From Brachionus manjavacas (Eukaryota; Rotifera; Eurotatoria; Ploima; Brachionidae): a stretch of DNA of 64,000 bases. Position numbers and translations under genes: made by a program. The notes beneath the pieces are model-generated. The model worked only from the letters and a program-made list of their open reading frames with translations, made no database searches and was not told the DNA's origin. This document shows positions 44,719-55,017 of this stretch, one piece after another; the stretch's first letter is position 1, and each line of letters opens with the position of its first letter. The stretch covers positions 496,001 through 560,000 of the forward strand of contig JAHQIY010000021.1 in the NCBI GenBank assembly GCA_019054805.1, in the 5' to 3' direction.

Positions 44719-46360
44719 CAACTTACAGCTTAACTTTACCGCACTAGGCGGTATGGGCGAAATAGGTGCAAATTGCTACCTTTACCAACTTAATAACACA
44801 CAAAACCAACAGCTAGATGAAATACTAATTGTAGATATGGGAATGGGCTTTAGCGATGCTAGGTCTGCATCGGTAGATACCTATATTCCTAACATAGATT
44901 ATTTAATTGAAAACAAGCACAAAATTAAAGGCTTGGCAATTACCCATGGGCACGAAGACCACATAGGTGCCATAGGTTTACTATGGAAAGAATTGCGTTG
45001 CCCTATTTATACAACTAAATGGACTGCAGACTTAATTTACGAAAAATTAAAAGAACATAATTTACACAAAACTGCACAAATTTATGTTGTAAACCCCAAT
45101 ACTTTTAAAGAAATTGGCTTGTTTACTGTAATGTGGACACCAGTTACGCATTCTATTATAGATAGCAACTTACTGGTTATTAAAACGCCAGTAGGCAACG
45201 TTGTACACAGTGGCGATTTTAAAATTACTGCCAGCCCAAATAACGTTATAGAAAACTTACAGCAAATACAACAGCACAATATTAAATATTTAATGTGCGA
45301 TTCTACCAATGTGTTAGACGATAACTTTACACAAAGCGAAGAATCTATAAAGCCAGACTTAGAAACATTAATTAAAAATAGCCAAGGCGTATGTTGGATA
45401 ACATCTTTTTCTAGCAACTTAGAACGCATAAAAAGTATTGCAGATATTGCTAAAAAATACAAAAAAAAGGTGGTTATTTGGGGTAGGTCTGCCAATTTAT
45501 ATGTAGCGTTAGGTATAAAACACAAATACCTAGAAGAGCACGTATTTATAGACCCCAACGATACTAAAAAATACAGCCGTAACCAATTAATATACTTTGT
45601 TACCGGAGGGCAAGGCGAGTATAGATCGGTATTATTTAATTTGTTGGTAGAAAATAGATTTAAAGAAAAAATAGAACAAGGCGATTGCGTAATTTTTTCT
45701 TCTAGAATTATTCCTGGTAACGAAAATAAAGTTTCTAGGTTGTACAACAGCCTTAGCAAGCAAGAAATTGATTTTTATACTCCTAACGATTACCACATTC
45801 ATGTATCTGGGCACCCTAAACAGCAAGATTTAATACAAATGTATAACTTAATTAAGCCAGAGTATGTAATTCCTATACATGGCGAACATATGCATTTATT
45901 GCAACATGCGTTATTTGCACAAAGCCTAGGTTTTAAAAGCATTACTGCCGAAAATGGCGATGTTATAGGTTTACTACCCAACCAGCCTAGCATTGTTGGT
46001 AAAATAGATACTAGCAGATTAATGTACGAAGGCTACCGCCTGCTACCTTATAACGACGAAGTATTTACCAGACGCAGTAAAATATTTTTTGAAGGCACTT
46101 GTTTTGTTAGCCTAGTAATGCAAAACAACAACCCTATAGATATTAAAATTACACCTATTGGTTTGTTAACTAATACCGAAATTGATATTATTATTCCTAA
46201 AATAACCGATAAATTAGCCGTATACCTAAAAGCTACGTTAAGCCAAAACAAATTTAACCCAACACAAATAGCCGAAGAATCCAGAATTTTTGTACGCAAA
46301 TATTTTAAAGAATATTTAGCTAAAAAACCTGTAGTTACAGTTAATTTACACCAAGTGTAG
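44708..46360 (+). CDS. rnj: Ribonuclease J
   Basis: This 550-residue metallo-beta-lactamase/beta-CASP nuclease has 'FTALGGMGEIGANCYLY' at the N-terminus and the metal motif 'THGHEDHIGAIG' (H-x-H-x-D-H, about 78-83). 'HSGDFKI', 'CDSTNV', the beta-CASP 'HVSGHPKQQDL' and 'PIHGEHMHL' follow. RNase J has endo- and 5'-3' exonuclease activity and takes part in mRNA decay and rRNA maturation, often where RNase E is reduced or absent. It ends just before a strong terminator at 46416. Confidence 0.96.
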   Translation: MKTNNLQLNFTALGGMGEIGANCYLYQLNNTQNQQLDEILIVDMGMGFSDARSASVDTYIPNIDYLIENKHKIKGLAITHGHEDHIGAIGLLWKELRCPIYTTKWTADLIYEKLKEHNLHKTAQIYVVNPNTFKEIGLFTVMWTPVTHSIIDSNLLVIKTPVGNVVHSGDFKITASPNNVIENLQQIQQHNIKYLMCDSTNVLDDNFTQSEESIKPDLETLIKNSQGVCWITSFSSNLERIKSIADIAKKYKKKVVIWGRSANLYVALGIKHKYLEEHVFIDPNDTKKYSRNQLIYFVTGGQGEYRSVLFNLLVENRFKEKIEQGDCVIFSSRIIPGNENKVSRLYNSLSKQEIDFYTPNDYHIHVSGHPKQQDLIQMYNLIKPEYVIPIHGEHMHLLQHALFAQSLGFKSITAENGDVIGLLPNQPSIVGKIDTSRLMYEGYRLLPYNDEVFTRRSKIFFEGTCFVSLVMQNNNPIDIKITPIGLLTNTEIDIIIPKITDKLAVYLKATLSQNKFNPTQIAEESRIFVRKYFKEYLAKKPVVTVNLHQV

Positions 46361-46415
46361 CGGTTAATTTTAAACTAATGTAAGTAATCTTGCGTTAAAC
46401 TAATTTACATATTAC

Positions 46416-46455
46416 AAAAAAAAAGAGCAAATGTGTGTTTGCTCTTTTTTTTTTT
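46416..46455. terminator. Strong bidirectional terminator rnj/degP
   Basis: A run of A, then GAGCAAA, loop TGTGTG, TTTGCTC and a long T-run form a classic Rho-independent terminator. It works for rnj on the plus strand and, because of the flanking A-run, for the pgi-degP operon on the minus strand. Confidence 0.92.
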
Positions 46456-46531
46456 ATACTTTACAGTATTGCATATAGTTTGTTGAATATAGTGCGGTAA
46501 GCTTTACAACCACCGCACTATACTAATATGT

Positions 46532-48157
46532 TTAATCAGATATTCCAGATTTTAGTTCTTTAGCCGAAATAGAAACAAACAAACTACGTTTAGATAAATC
46601 TTCTACCAACATTAACAAACCTTTGTTTTTATATTTGTTGTAAACTTCTTTAAATTTATCTAAAGTTTCTATGGCTTCTTGGTTAATTTGCGTAATAATT
46701 AAACCAGAAACCAAGCCTTTTTGCTCTGCTAAACCGCCAGATTTAATAGATATAATAACCACGCCTTTTATGTCTTCTTTTAAATCAAAGTACTTTCTAA
46801 TGTTATCATCTATTTGGGCGATTCTAATACCTAAATCATCGTAATTGTCTTCTTTAATTTCTACGTTTTGGTTAGGGTTTTCGCCTTCTATAGCTTCTAC
46901 ATCGCCACTTATGGTGTCTGGTATGGCTTCTAATTTTACTTTAACCGTTTTTTTACCACCTTTGGCTATAATTTCTACAGTTATAAGGCTTTCTGGGGGT
47001 AAATTGCTAATTAATTTTGGCAACATAGAATTACTGGTTATATCCACATCATCTACTTTAACTATAATATCGCCTACTTTAATATTAGCTTTAAATGCTG
47101 GGCTATCTTTTACTACTTTAGAAACCAAGGCACCAGTTGGTTCTTGCAAGTTATAAATTTTAGCCACATTTTCGTCTACTGGTTGAATTTGCACCCCTAA
47201 CCAACTTCTAACTACTTTTTTATTAGCAATTAAATTTGCAGTTACTTTTTTAGCAATATTGCCTGGTACGGCAAAACCTATACCTATGTTACCGCCGGTT
47301 GGGCTAAATATAGAAGTATTAATACCTATTACTTCGCCTTTAGTGTTTAGCAAAGGCCCACCAGAATTACCACGGTTAATAGAGGCGTCGGTTTGTATAA
47401 ACTCGCTATACGAACCCGCATTAATGTTTCTACCTAATGCAGAAACAATACCAGAAGAAACCGAACCAACTAAACCAAACGGGCTACCAATAGCAACTAC
47501 TAAATCTCCTACACGCACTTTTTCAGAATCTGCAAACTTTAACGCCGGAAAATCACTACCTTCTATTTTTAACACTGCTATATCTGTGGCTTCGTCTAGG
47601 GCGTGCAGTTGGGCATCGTAAACTTTTTCGTTAACCATTACTTTTATTTGTTCGGCATCTTTTACCACGTGGGCGTTGGTTACTATAAAGCCGTCGGATC
47701 TAACAATAAAACCAGAACCTAAGCCACGGGCTCTTTGTTGGTTGTTTTCTTGCTCTGGCAGATTGCGTTTTAAAAACTCTCTGCTTAGTGGGTCTAACGA
47801 TTCTAGTGGCACGCCATTAATAGTTGCACCTGCAGGTTTGTTTACCACCATTATATTAACTACAGAAGGCTTGGCAAACTCTACTAAATCTGCAAAACCA
47901 TAGTTAATATCAACATTTTTGTTGTATTCTTTGGCGTTATCACCTAATTTTACATCTTCTATATTAACCACAGGAGCAAGCTTGTTGTTACCAGAAGCAA
48001 CATTGTTTTGTAAATTTTGTGTTTGCTGGGTTACAGTTGCAGTATTTACAACAAAACTAACACTATATTTTTGTGCAAATTTATAACCAGCAAAGCCTAT
48101 AACTGCTATAACTACAAGCAAAATTAACAATACTTTTAAATTTTTTAACTTTAACAT
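46532..48157 (-). CDS. degP: Do-family periplasmic serine protease/chaperone
   Basis: This 541-residue HtrA protein has an uncleaved-looking N-terminal anchor (about 5-28), a trypsin-like domain and two PDZ domains (about 315-405 and 435-535). The catalytic triad is visible: His in 'TNAHVVKD' (about 162), Asp in 'TDIAVLKI' (about 192), and Ser in 'NRGNSGGPLLN' (about 264). It degrades or refolds damaged periplasmic and outer-membrane proteins, complementing SurA. A Lys/Glu-rich linker separates the PDZ domains. It is the second gene of a two-gene operon with pgi (68-base gap). Confidence 0.95.
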   Translation of the reverse strand: MLKLKNLKVLLILLVVIAVIGFAGYKFAQKYSVSFVVNTATVTQQTQNLQNNVASGNNKLAPVVNIEDVKLGDNAKEYNKNVDINYGFADLVEFAKPSVVNIMVVNKPAGATINGVPLESLDPLSREFLKRNLPEQENNQQRARGLGSGFIVRSDGFIVTNAHVVKDAEQIKVMVNEKVYDAQLHALDEATDIAVLKIEGSDFPALKFADSEKVRVGDLVVAIGSPFGLVGSVSSGIVSALGRNINAGSYSEFIQTDASINRGNSGGPLLNTKGEVIGINTSIFSPTGGNIGIGFAVPGNIAKKVTANLIANKKVVRSWLGVQIQPVDENVAKIYNLQEPTGALVSKVVKDSPAFKANIKVGDIIVKVDDVDITSNSMLPKLISNLPPESLITVEIIAKGGKKTVKVKLEAIPDTISGDVEAIEGENPNQNVEIKEDNYDDLGIRIAQIDDNIRKYFDLKEDIKGVVIISIKSGGLAEQKGLVSGLIITQINQEAIETLDKFKEVYNKYKNKGLLMLVEDLSKRSLFVSISAKELKSGISD

Positions 48158-48225
48158 TATTACTCCGTTGTTTTTATATATTAATATAAAATATTTTTAT
48201 ACACATTTAATATTATTTTGTATAT

Positions 48226-49830
48226 TTAAGATTGTAAAGTACTTTTTACTAAATTAATTAAATTAACACTAGATAAACTATAGTTGTTGCCAACATCACT
48301 GCTGGTTAAACTGTTTAGTACACTATTGGCTACTACCTTACCTAGCTCTACCCCAAATTGGTCAAACGAATTTATTTGCCACATTAAGCCTTGCATTAAT
48401 ATTTTATGTTCGTAAATTGCACACAACATACCTAAAGTTTTAGCGTTTAGTTGCTTAAACAACATTACATTGCTAGGGCGGTTGCCTTTAAACACTTTAT
48501 GGTTAATTATATTAGGGTTAATGTTAGGGTTTTCTGCTTTTACTTGTGTGGCGTTTTTACCAATCATTAGGGCTTCGCTTTGGGCAATTAAATTGGCTAA
48601 TAATACATTATGGTGCTGTAAATTATTGTGGTTAGGTTTAATAAAGCCAATAAAATCTACCGGAATAACGTTAGAACCTTGATGAATTGCCTGAAAAAAC
48701 GAATGTTGCGAGTCGGTACCTACTTCGCCAAACACTACAGGCGATGTAGAATAATTAATAAAATTATTATCAACATTAACCATTTTGCCGTTACTTTCCA
48801 TTTCTAATTGCTGAATAAACGGCGTAAATTTACCTAGGCGGTAATCGTAACACAAAATAGCGTAAGCGTTATAGTTAAAATAGTTAATATACCAAGTAGA
48901 AATACTGGCCAATGCAAATACTAAATTGTTATTTAACGGAGTATTTACTACGTAATTATCTACAATTTCTGCACCGTGTAAAAATTCTTTAAAGGCTTGG
49001 CTACCAACTTTTAAAGCAAATGCCATACCTATAACCGACCAAATGGAGTATCTGCCACCTACAAAATCCCAAAAACCAAAAATATAATTTTTATTAATAC
49101 CAAATTTTTCTACCTCTGCTATATTGGTAGACAATGCAACAAAGTGCTTGCTAACCGCTTGTTGCCCTACTTGGTTAACAAATATTTGCTTAAGAGTATT
49201 GGCGTTTAGCATGGTTTCTTGCGTAGTAAAAGTTTTAGAAGCAACAATAAACAAAGTGGTTTCTAAATCTATTTTGCTAACTACATCTTTAATGTTGTGG
49301 TAATCTACATTAGAAACAAAATGTACTTGTAAATTGGTACTGGCTTGATCTTTTAAAGCATCGTAAGCCATAAGAATACCTAAATAAGACCCACCAATAC
49401 CAACATTAACCACGTGCTTAAATTTTTTACCATTGTGTGTGGTAATGTTGCCTTGTATAACATCATCTACAAACTGTAGCATTTTTTGTTGTTCGGCTTT
49501 AACTTGGTTGGCGTAATCGGTATTATTTACGTTTAAGGTTTGTAAATTGCTGTTGCGTAATGCTGTGTGTAATACGGCACGGTTTTCGGTAAAATTGGTT
49601 ATTGCTCCGGCAAAAGTATTTTTTATGCTTTGGCTTAAGTTAATGCTGTTGGCGTAATCTACAAATAAGTTTAAAGTTTGCTGGGTAAATAAATTTTTAC
49701 TGCAATCTACGGTTAAATCGTTTAAGGTAAAGGTTAAATGTTTACAGTTTTGCTCTACCAAATTACTAATTTGTGTGTTTTTTATTGTGTTAAAATGATC
49801 CACCAACGGTTTAAATGTGTTTATAGCCAT
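48226..49830 (-). CDS. pgi: Glucose-6-phosphate isomerase
   Basis: This 534-residue enzyme interconverts glucose-6-phosphate and fructose-6-phosphate. Family signatures are 'VVNVGIGGSYLGILMAYDAL' (about 139-158), 'VASKTFTTQETMLNA' and 'FGFWDFVGGRYSIWSVIG' (about 251-268). The C-terminal 'GLMWQINSFDQFGVELGKV' also matches. It is close to full family length. Its presence implies at least part of the hexose-phosphate route, perhaps to feed LPS sugar synthesis. Many obligate intracellular relatives lack it, so its retention is worth noting. Confidence 0.97.
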   Translation of the reverse strand: MAINTFKPLVDHFNTIKNTQISNLVEQNCKHLTFTLNDLTVDCSKNLFTQQTLNLFVDYANSINLSQSIKNTFAGAITNFTENRAVLHTALRNSNLQTLNVNNTDYANQVKAEQQKMLQFVDDVIQGNITTHNGKKFKHVVNVGIGGSYLGILMAYDALKDQASTNLQVHFVSNVDYHNIKDVVSKIDLETTLFIVASKTFTTQETMLNANTLKQIFVNQVGQQAVSKHFVALSTNIAEVEKFGINKNYIFGFWDFVGGRYSIWSVIGMAFALKVGSQAFKEFLHGAEIVDNYVVNTPLNNNLVFALASISTWYINYFNYNAYAILCYDYRLGKFTPFIQQLEMESNGKMVNVDNNFINYSTSPVVFGEVGTDSQHSFFQAIHQGSNVIPVDFIGFIKPNHNNLQHHNVLLANLIAQSEALMIGKNATQVKAENPNINPNIINHKVFKGNRPSNVMLFKQLNAKTLGMLCAIYEHKILMQGLMWQINSFDQFGVELGKVVANSVLNSLTSSDVGNNYSLSSVNLINLVKSTLQS

Positions 49831-50005
49831 AATATAACCTATTTGTAATTACATTGTAAATTTATAACTATATTATACAATGTATTTAAATTACAAGCAA
49901 AGGCTTTATTTATTAACATTTTATTAAACAAATGTAACGCTATTATATAAATGTATGTTATAATTTTACATAAACCTATAAACTAAAAATAAACCTACTA
50001 GTTGC

Positions 50006-51298
50006 ATGATTTACCAATACGGCGTTACCGAACTTTTAACCAATATAAAACTTACACTAGCCGAGAGTTTTCCGTTAATTTACGTAATAGGAGAAATAAG
50101 CGAAGTAAACCAAAACGCTAAATCTAAGCACGTTTATTTTAATATTACCGATGCCGAAGGGTCTTTATATTGCGTTTGCTGGCACAGTGTTGCTAAAAAT
50201 TACAACATGCAGGCTTTTTCGGGCAAAGCTGTAAAAATTAAAGCTAAAATATCTAGTTTTAACAATTCTAAAATATATTTAAATGTAGCAGAAATTACCC
50301 TTAACGCAGAAGGCGTAAAGCAACAACAATTAGAAGAAAACAAACGAATTTTGCAAGAAGCCGGCTATTTTAAAATGCAAAAAAGCAAACCTATTGCCAC
50401 GTATCCTAAAACTATAGGCTTGGTAACATCGTTAAGTGGGGCTGTATTGCACGATATTACCACTACATTAGCTAGTAAACATCCGGTAAAATTAATTATA
50501 TACCACGCTAAAGTGCAAGGCGAGGGTTCGGCTATAGAAATAATACAAGGTATTAACTATTTTAATACAACCAAAAATGTAGACTTTATTATTATTGCCC
50601 GTGGCGGTGGTAGCGAAGAAGACCTTAGCGTTTTTAACGATGTTAACCTAGTAAAAGCCGTGGCTACAAGTAATACTGCTATTGTTTCGGCTATAGGGCA
50701 CCAACCTAATTCTACTTTGTGCGATATGGCAAGTGCGGTTTACTATGCAACGCCTACGGCATCGGTAGCTTGGTTGCCAAATAAAGCAGATACTATAAAC
50801 AATTTAGCTAATTATTATAATATAACTACATATAAACTAGCTAACTATATTAACACCCTAAATAGCCACATTACTGCACTAAATAAACAGGTTTTTAGCC
50901 CTAGCAAATATATGCATTATACCGTTAGTAGCTTAAATAAAATAGATTACACCATTAACCGTAATATCTACCTATTACTTAATAACCATAAAAGCCAAAT
51001 AAATAAAATTAGCAGTACCGTAAAAACGCCTGCAATAAGTGGGTATATTGGCAATTTACAACTTATTAGTTATAAAACCAACAATTTAAAAAATAATATT
51101 GTTAACCATATTAACAATATTAATTATTATAATAATATAGTAGAGAGTATGTCGTTTAAAAGCGTGTTACAACGTGGTTATTCGGTAATTTACCAAAACG
51201 GCAAAGTGGTAGATAACATTACGGCAATAACCAGTGGAAATTATAGTATTCAGGCTAAAGACGGCACCAAGCAAGTAACCATTACATCTAAAAATTAA
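50006..51298 (+). CDS. xseA: Exodeoxyribonuclease VII large subunit
   Basis: The protein has 430 residues with an N-terminal OB-fold ('YVIGEISEVNQNAKSKHVYFNITD', about 26-49), followed by the nuclease core. The core has 'IGLVTSLSGAVLHDI', 'DFIIIARGGGSEEDLSVFNDVNLVKAVA' (segment at about 192-219) and 'VSAIGHQPNSTLCDMA', then long helical coiled regions. With XseB it degrades single-stranded DNA in mismatch repair and recombination. It precedes mutL by 13 bases, a functionally sensible pairing. A TATAAT box lies at 49959-49964 upstream. Confidence 0.96.
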   Translation: MIYQYGVTELLTNIKLTLAESFPLIYVIGEISEVNQNAKSKHVYFNITDAEGSLYCVCWHSVAKNYNMQAFSGKAVKIKAKISSFNNSKIYLNVAEITLNAEGVKQQQLEENKRILQEAGYFKMQKSKPIATYPKTIGLVTSLSGAVLHDITTTLASKHPVKLIIYHAKVQGEGSAIEIIQGINYFNTTKNVDFIIIARGGGSEEDLSVFNDVNLVKAVATSNTAIVSAIGHQPNSTLCDMASAVYYATPTASVAWLPNKADTINNLANYYNITTYKLANYINTLNSHITALNKQVFSPSKYMHYTVSSLNKIDYTINRNIYLLLNNHKSQINKISSTVKTPAISGYIGNLQLISYKTNNLKNNIVNHINNINYYNNIVESMSFKSVLQRGYSVIYQNGKVVDNITAITSGNYSIQAKDGTKQVTITSKN

Positions 51299-51311
51299 TA
51301 CATAAATTTAA

Positions 51312-53258
51312 ATGACCAAAATAAAACTATTACAACAAAACCTTATTAATCAAATAGCCGCAGGCGAGGTAATAGAACGTCCTGCTTCTATTATTAAAGA
51401 ACTTGTGGAAAATTCGGTTGATGCTGGGGCTTCTAGCATAGAAATTTACATTAATAACGGTGGCAAAACCCTAATTACCATTAAAGATAACGGCAGTGGC
51501 ATGGCAAAAGATGATTTAGCTATGTGTTTAAAAATGCACGCTACATCTAAGTTAAGCTCTAATAATTTATTTAATATTACATCTATGGGTTTTAGAGGCG
51601 AAGCCTTGGCTTCTATAGCGTCGGTTGCTAAAATTGTAATTAGCAGTTTTGATAACACCCTGCAACAAGGTTTTAGCATAATGGCACAAAACTCGGTAAT
51701 TAATAGCAATATTACCGCAAGTAATATTAGGCAAGGCACTAGTATTACAGTTACAGATTTATTTTTTAGTACTCCGGCTAGGTTAAAATTTTTAAAAGCA
51801 GACTCTACCGAAACGCTATACTGCTACGCCACCATAAAAAAATTAGCCTTAGCCAACGTTAATTGTAGCTTTAAAGTTTATAATAACAATAAACTAGTAT
51901 TTAACTACAACAGCATTGCTAACAACTTGCAACATAATTTACAGCAACGCTGTGCCAATATTTTAGGGCAAAATTTTATACAAAATAGTATATCTATTAA
52001 CGAAACCAATGAACTAATAGAACTATACGGCTTTGTTTCTACCCCAACCTTTAACAATGCTAACGCTAATTTACAATATTTTAATATTAACGGCAGATAC
52101 ATTAAAGATAAAATAATTAACAATGCTATTAAATTTGCATATAACGATGTACTTGCCAACAACAAGCACCCTATTTTTGCGTTGTGGTTAAACATTAACC
52201 CCACAGAAATTGATATTAACGTTAATCCTGCTAAAACCGAAGTTAGATTTAAAGATGGCCAATTAATTAGGCAAATAGTTTATAAAACTATAAAAAATGC
52301 CTTAGCTAATACTAATAATGTAAACAATAATAGTTTTTTAGGTAACAAACTAATTAATGCCAGCGTTGGCGGTAATTTAACACAACAAACCAACCAGCAT
52401 AACAATTATGTACAAAGCAACTACGCACATAGTAATTACAAGCATAATAACGGCGTAATTATGCAAGAAAATTCATCGTATAAAAATAAGTATAATCCGC
52501 AACCTAAAACTACTAATAACAAAATGTATAAAGCTATTAGTAGCATAATAAACGAAATGCAAACCCAAACTTACCCAGAAACCCCAAACAATACTGGCAA
52601 CAATAATGCAACTAACACAACTAACCCAACAGCAACAACAGTTACCAATAACGTAAGTAACAATTTGTTTAACCAAAGTTACCCTTTAGGTTTTGCTAAA
52701 GCACAACTACATAATAATTGGATTATTAGCCAAACTACAAATGGCTTTATTGTGGTAGATCAACACGCAGCACACGAACGCATTATGGAAGAAAAATTTA
52801 AAAAAATGTACCTAGAAAACAACATTGCCGTGCAAAATTTATTAATTACGCCTGTTATTAATCTAGACCCCGAAGATATTTTAATTTTACAAGAATATAA
52901 AAACGAAATAAAAAATATGGGAATTTTATTTACAGTAAATAAACAATCAATTACTATTACCGCCCTACCAGTTTTGCTAATAAACAGCAACCCTAATGCA
53001 ATAATTAACGATATTATAAATAATATTAAAGATACTAACAGCATTACATCTGTGGCACAGCGTTTTAAAGTGGTAATATCTAAACTGGCTTGCCACTACA
53101 GTATACGCAGTGGCAGAGTAATGACCATAACAGAAATGAACGAACTACTTAGAGAGATGGAGCAAACCCCTAATTATGCAGAGTGTAGCCACGGCAGACC
53201 AACCTTTATGGAAATTAACCTAGCTAGTTTAGAAAAATTTTTTGCACGCACCAACTAA
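51312..53258 (+). CDS. mutL: DNA mismatch repair protein MutL
   Basis: The protein has 648 residues. The N-terminal GHKL ATPase shows 'VIERPASIIKELVENSVDAG', 'DNGSGM' and 'GFRGEALASIASV'. An Asn/Thr-rich linker (about 340-455) leads to the C-terminal dimerisation domain. That domain carries D-Q-H-A-A-H-E-R-I-M-E-E (about 483-494), the endonuclease metal motif DQHA-x2-E-x4-E, plus 'CSHGRP'. This MutL is therefore probably a nicking endonuclease, consistent with bacteria lacking MutH. It lies right after xseA. Confidence 0.96.
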   Translation: MTKIKLLQQNLINQIAAGEVIERPASIIKELVENSVDAGASSIEIYINNGGKTLITIKDNGSGMAKDDLAMCLKMHATSKLSSNNLFNITSMGFRGEALASIASVAKIVISSFDNTLQQGFSIMAQNSVINSNITASNIRQGTSITVTDLFFSTPARLKFLKADSTETLYCYATIKKLALANVNCSFKVYNNNKLVFNYNSIANNLQHNLQQRCANILGQNFIQNSISINETNELIELYGFVSTPTFNNANANLQYFNINGRYIKDKIINNAIKFAYNDVLANNKHPIFALWLNINPTEIDINVNPAKTEVRFKDGQLIRQIVYKTIKNALANTNNVNNNSFLGNKLINASVGGNLTQQTNQHNNYVQSNYAHSNYKHNNGVIMQENSSYKNKYNPQPKTTNNKMYKAISSIINEMQTQTYPETPNNTGNNNATNTTNPTATTVTNNVSNNLFNQSYPLGFAKAQLHNNWIISQTTNGFIVVDQHAAHERIMEEKFKKMYLENNIAVQNLLITPVINLDPEDILILQEYKNEIKNMGILFTVNKQSITITALPVLLINSNPNAIINDIINNIKDTNSITSVAQRFKVVISKLACHYSIRSGRVMTITEMNELLREMEQTPNYAECSHGRPTFMEINLASLEKFFARTN

Positions 53259-53276
53259 CTGCCCTTGATTTTTTTG

Positions 53277-53306
53277 TTTACTGTTACTATATACTTATAG
53301 TATAAT
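53277..53306 (+). promoter_or_regulatory. Promoter of Bax inhibitor-1 family gene
   Basis: TTTACT (53277-53282) and TATAAT (53301-53306) are 18 bases apart. A 9-bp perfect hairpin (53311-53335, TTTACAAAA with TTTTGTAAA) follows at once and would sit at the 5' end of the transcript. Confidence 0.55.
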
Positions 53307-53374
53307 AGTATTTACAAAATACTTTGTTTTGTAAATAAAAGAGTAAAATAACTTTTTAATAGGGTACGTTTAAT

Positions 53375-54082
53375 ATGAACAACAATCAATCTAATTTGCA
53401 AAATAGCAACACACAAAGCAACTACGATGTTGCTTTACGCCAATACTTTGGCAAAATATACAACTACATGGGCTTTGGCTTGTTGGTTACCGCCCTAATT
53501 GCTTACTTTACTGCAAACTCACCAACTTTACTACAAGCTATTTACGGCACACCATTAAAAATAGTGGTAATGTTGGCGCCTTTGGCTTTTGTTTTAGTTT
53601 TAAGCTTTGGTGTTAATAAACTACAAGCGTCTACCGCACAACTATTGTTTTGGTTGTTTGCTGGTACTATGGGTTTATCTTTATCTTCTATATTTTTAGT
53701 GTATACAGGTGCATCTATAGTTAAAGCTTTTTTAATAACTGGCGTTACGTTTTTAGTTATGAGCATTTACGGTTATTCTACCAATAAAGATTTATCACAA
53801 TTTGGTACAATTTTATTAATGGGGCTTGTAGGTATAATAATTGCATCTATTGTAAATATTTTTACTAAAAGCTCTGGTTTAGAATTACTAATTTCGTTTT
53901 TAGGGGTAATTATTTTTACTGGCCTAATAGCTTATAATACCCAACGCTTAAAAGTTATATTTAACGATGGCTGGAATACCGAAAACGCTAAAAAAGCTCA
54001 TATAATGGGTGCTTTGTCTTTGTATCTAGACTTTATAAACCTATTTTTAATGCTATTGCGTTTAATGGGGCAAAGAAGATAA
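53375..54082 (+). CDS. Bax inhibitor-1/YccA family membrane protein
   Basis: This 235-residue protein has about seven hydrophobic helices after a polar, Asn/Gln-rich N-terminus. It contains 'VALRQYFGKIYNYMGFGLLVTALIAYF' (segment at about 19-45), typical of the bacterial BI-1 branch, and the C-terminal 'KKAHIMGALSLYLDFINLFLMLLRLMG'. Members are linked to calcium leak or to control of the membrane protease FtsH. The exact role here is unknown. It is monocistronic, with its own promoter, leader hairpin and terminator. Confidence 0.93.
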   Translation: MNNNQSNLQNSNTQSNYDVALRQYFGKIYNYMGFGLLVTALIAYFTANSPTLLQAIYGTPLKIVVMLAPLAFVLVLSFGVNKLQASTAQLLFWLFAGTMGLSLSSIFLVYTGASIVKAFLITGVTFLVMSIYGYSTNKDLSQFGTILLMGLVGIIIASIVNIFTKSSGLELLISFLGVIIFTGLIAYNTQRLKVIFNDGWNTENAKKAHIMGALSLYLDFINLFLMLLRLMGQRR

Positions 54083-54105
54083 TACTATAATTATAAATAA
54101 TTAAC

Positions 54106-54140
54106 AAAAATGGAGAGTGCTTTGGGCGTTCTCCATTTTT
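54106..54140. terminator. Rho-independent terminator
   Basis: AAAAATGGAGA and TCTCCATTTTT form a strong stem with a loop including GTGCTTTGGGCGT, ending in a T-run. It lies between the Bax-inhibitor gene and truA and is symmetrical enough to act on both strands. Confidence 0.9.
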
Positions 54141-54166
54141 ATTTATATAAACCACTAAAAATTTAA

Positions 54167-54928
54167 ATGATAAGATATAAAATTTGCATAGAATACAACG
54201 GTTACAACTATAATGGTTGGCAACATCAAAAAAATGCACGCTCTATACAAAATACTTTACAACAAGCTATTTATAGCCTAACCCAACAAAACGTTATAGT
54301 TTACGGAGCAGGCAGAACAGACGCAAAAGTGCACGCCTATCAACAAGTAGCACATTTTGATTTACCAACCCAATGGAATCTACACAATTTAGTGCATGGT
54401 ATAAATTTTTATTTAAAAAATACGCAAATCTCTGTTTTTAACGCACAACGATTTAACTTGCCAGATAATACAGACCCCGCAACGGTTTTTCATGCTAGAT
54501 ATAGCGCTAAACAACGAGAATACATTTACAAAATAGTAAACAAACCCTACCCAGATGTACTACAACAAAACTTAGCGTGGTGGGTTGCTAAACCACTAAA
54601 TGTTACATTAATGCAACAAGCCGGCAACATGCTAATAGGTACGCACGATTTTTCTAGCTTTAGAGCCAGCAACTGCTACGCCAAAAGCCCTATAAAAACT
54701 ATTAATACACTGGTTGTAGAAAAACATAACAACAATATTAATATTACAGTTTCGGCTCCTTCGTTTTTATATCATCAAGTACGCAATATAGTTGGGGCTT
54801 TAGTAAAAGTTGGTTTACAAAACATTACACTAACGCAATTTAACCACATACTACAAAGTAAAAATAGAAAAAAAGCACCTGCCACAGCACCTGCACATGG
54901 GCTATATTTTAACAAGGTTGTTTACTAA
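54167..54928 (+). CDS. truA: tRNA pseudouridine(38-40) synthase
   Basis: This 253-residue enzyme isomerises uridines 38-40 in tRNA anticodon arms. The catalytic Asp is D52 in 'GAGRTDAKVHA'. 'FHARYSAKQREYIYKI' and 'SFLYHQVRNIVGALVKVG' are further signatures. The length is normal. The start ATG lies about 27 bases after the terminator of the preceding gene, so the leader is short. It is alone on the plus strand before the 5'-nucleotidase gene. Confidence 0.97.
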   Translation: MIRYKICIEYNGYNYNGWQHQKNARSIQNTLQQAIYSLTQQNVIVYGAGRTDAKVHAYQQVAHFDLPTQWNLHNLVHGINFYLKNTQISVFNAQRFNLPDNTDPATVFHARYSAKQREYIYKIVNKPYPDVLQQNLAWWVAKPLNVTLMQQAGNMLIGTHDFSSFRASNCYAKSPIKTINTLVVEKHNNNINITVSAPSFLYHQVRNIVGALVKVGLQNITLTQFNHILQSKNRKKAPATAPAHGLYFNKVVY

Positions 54929-55017
54929 AATTATATAAAATTCTTTTAAATTTACAATGTTATGGTATTATTAATTGTATATCATAATACAAACTTCTGT
55001 AACACTAAAGGAGCCAC

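Noticed and set aside
45082-45759. Minus-strand open frame of 225 codons inside rnj
   Set aside because: RNase J is complete with all motifs on the plus strand. The antisense product is a Leu/Ser/Phe-rich shadow.
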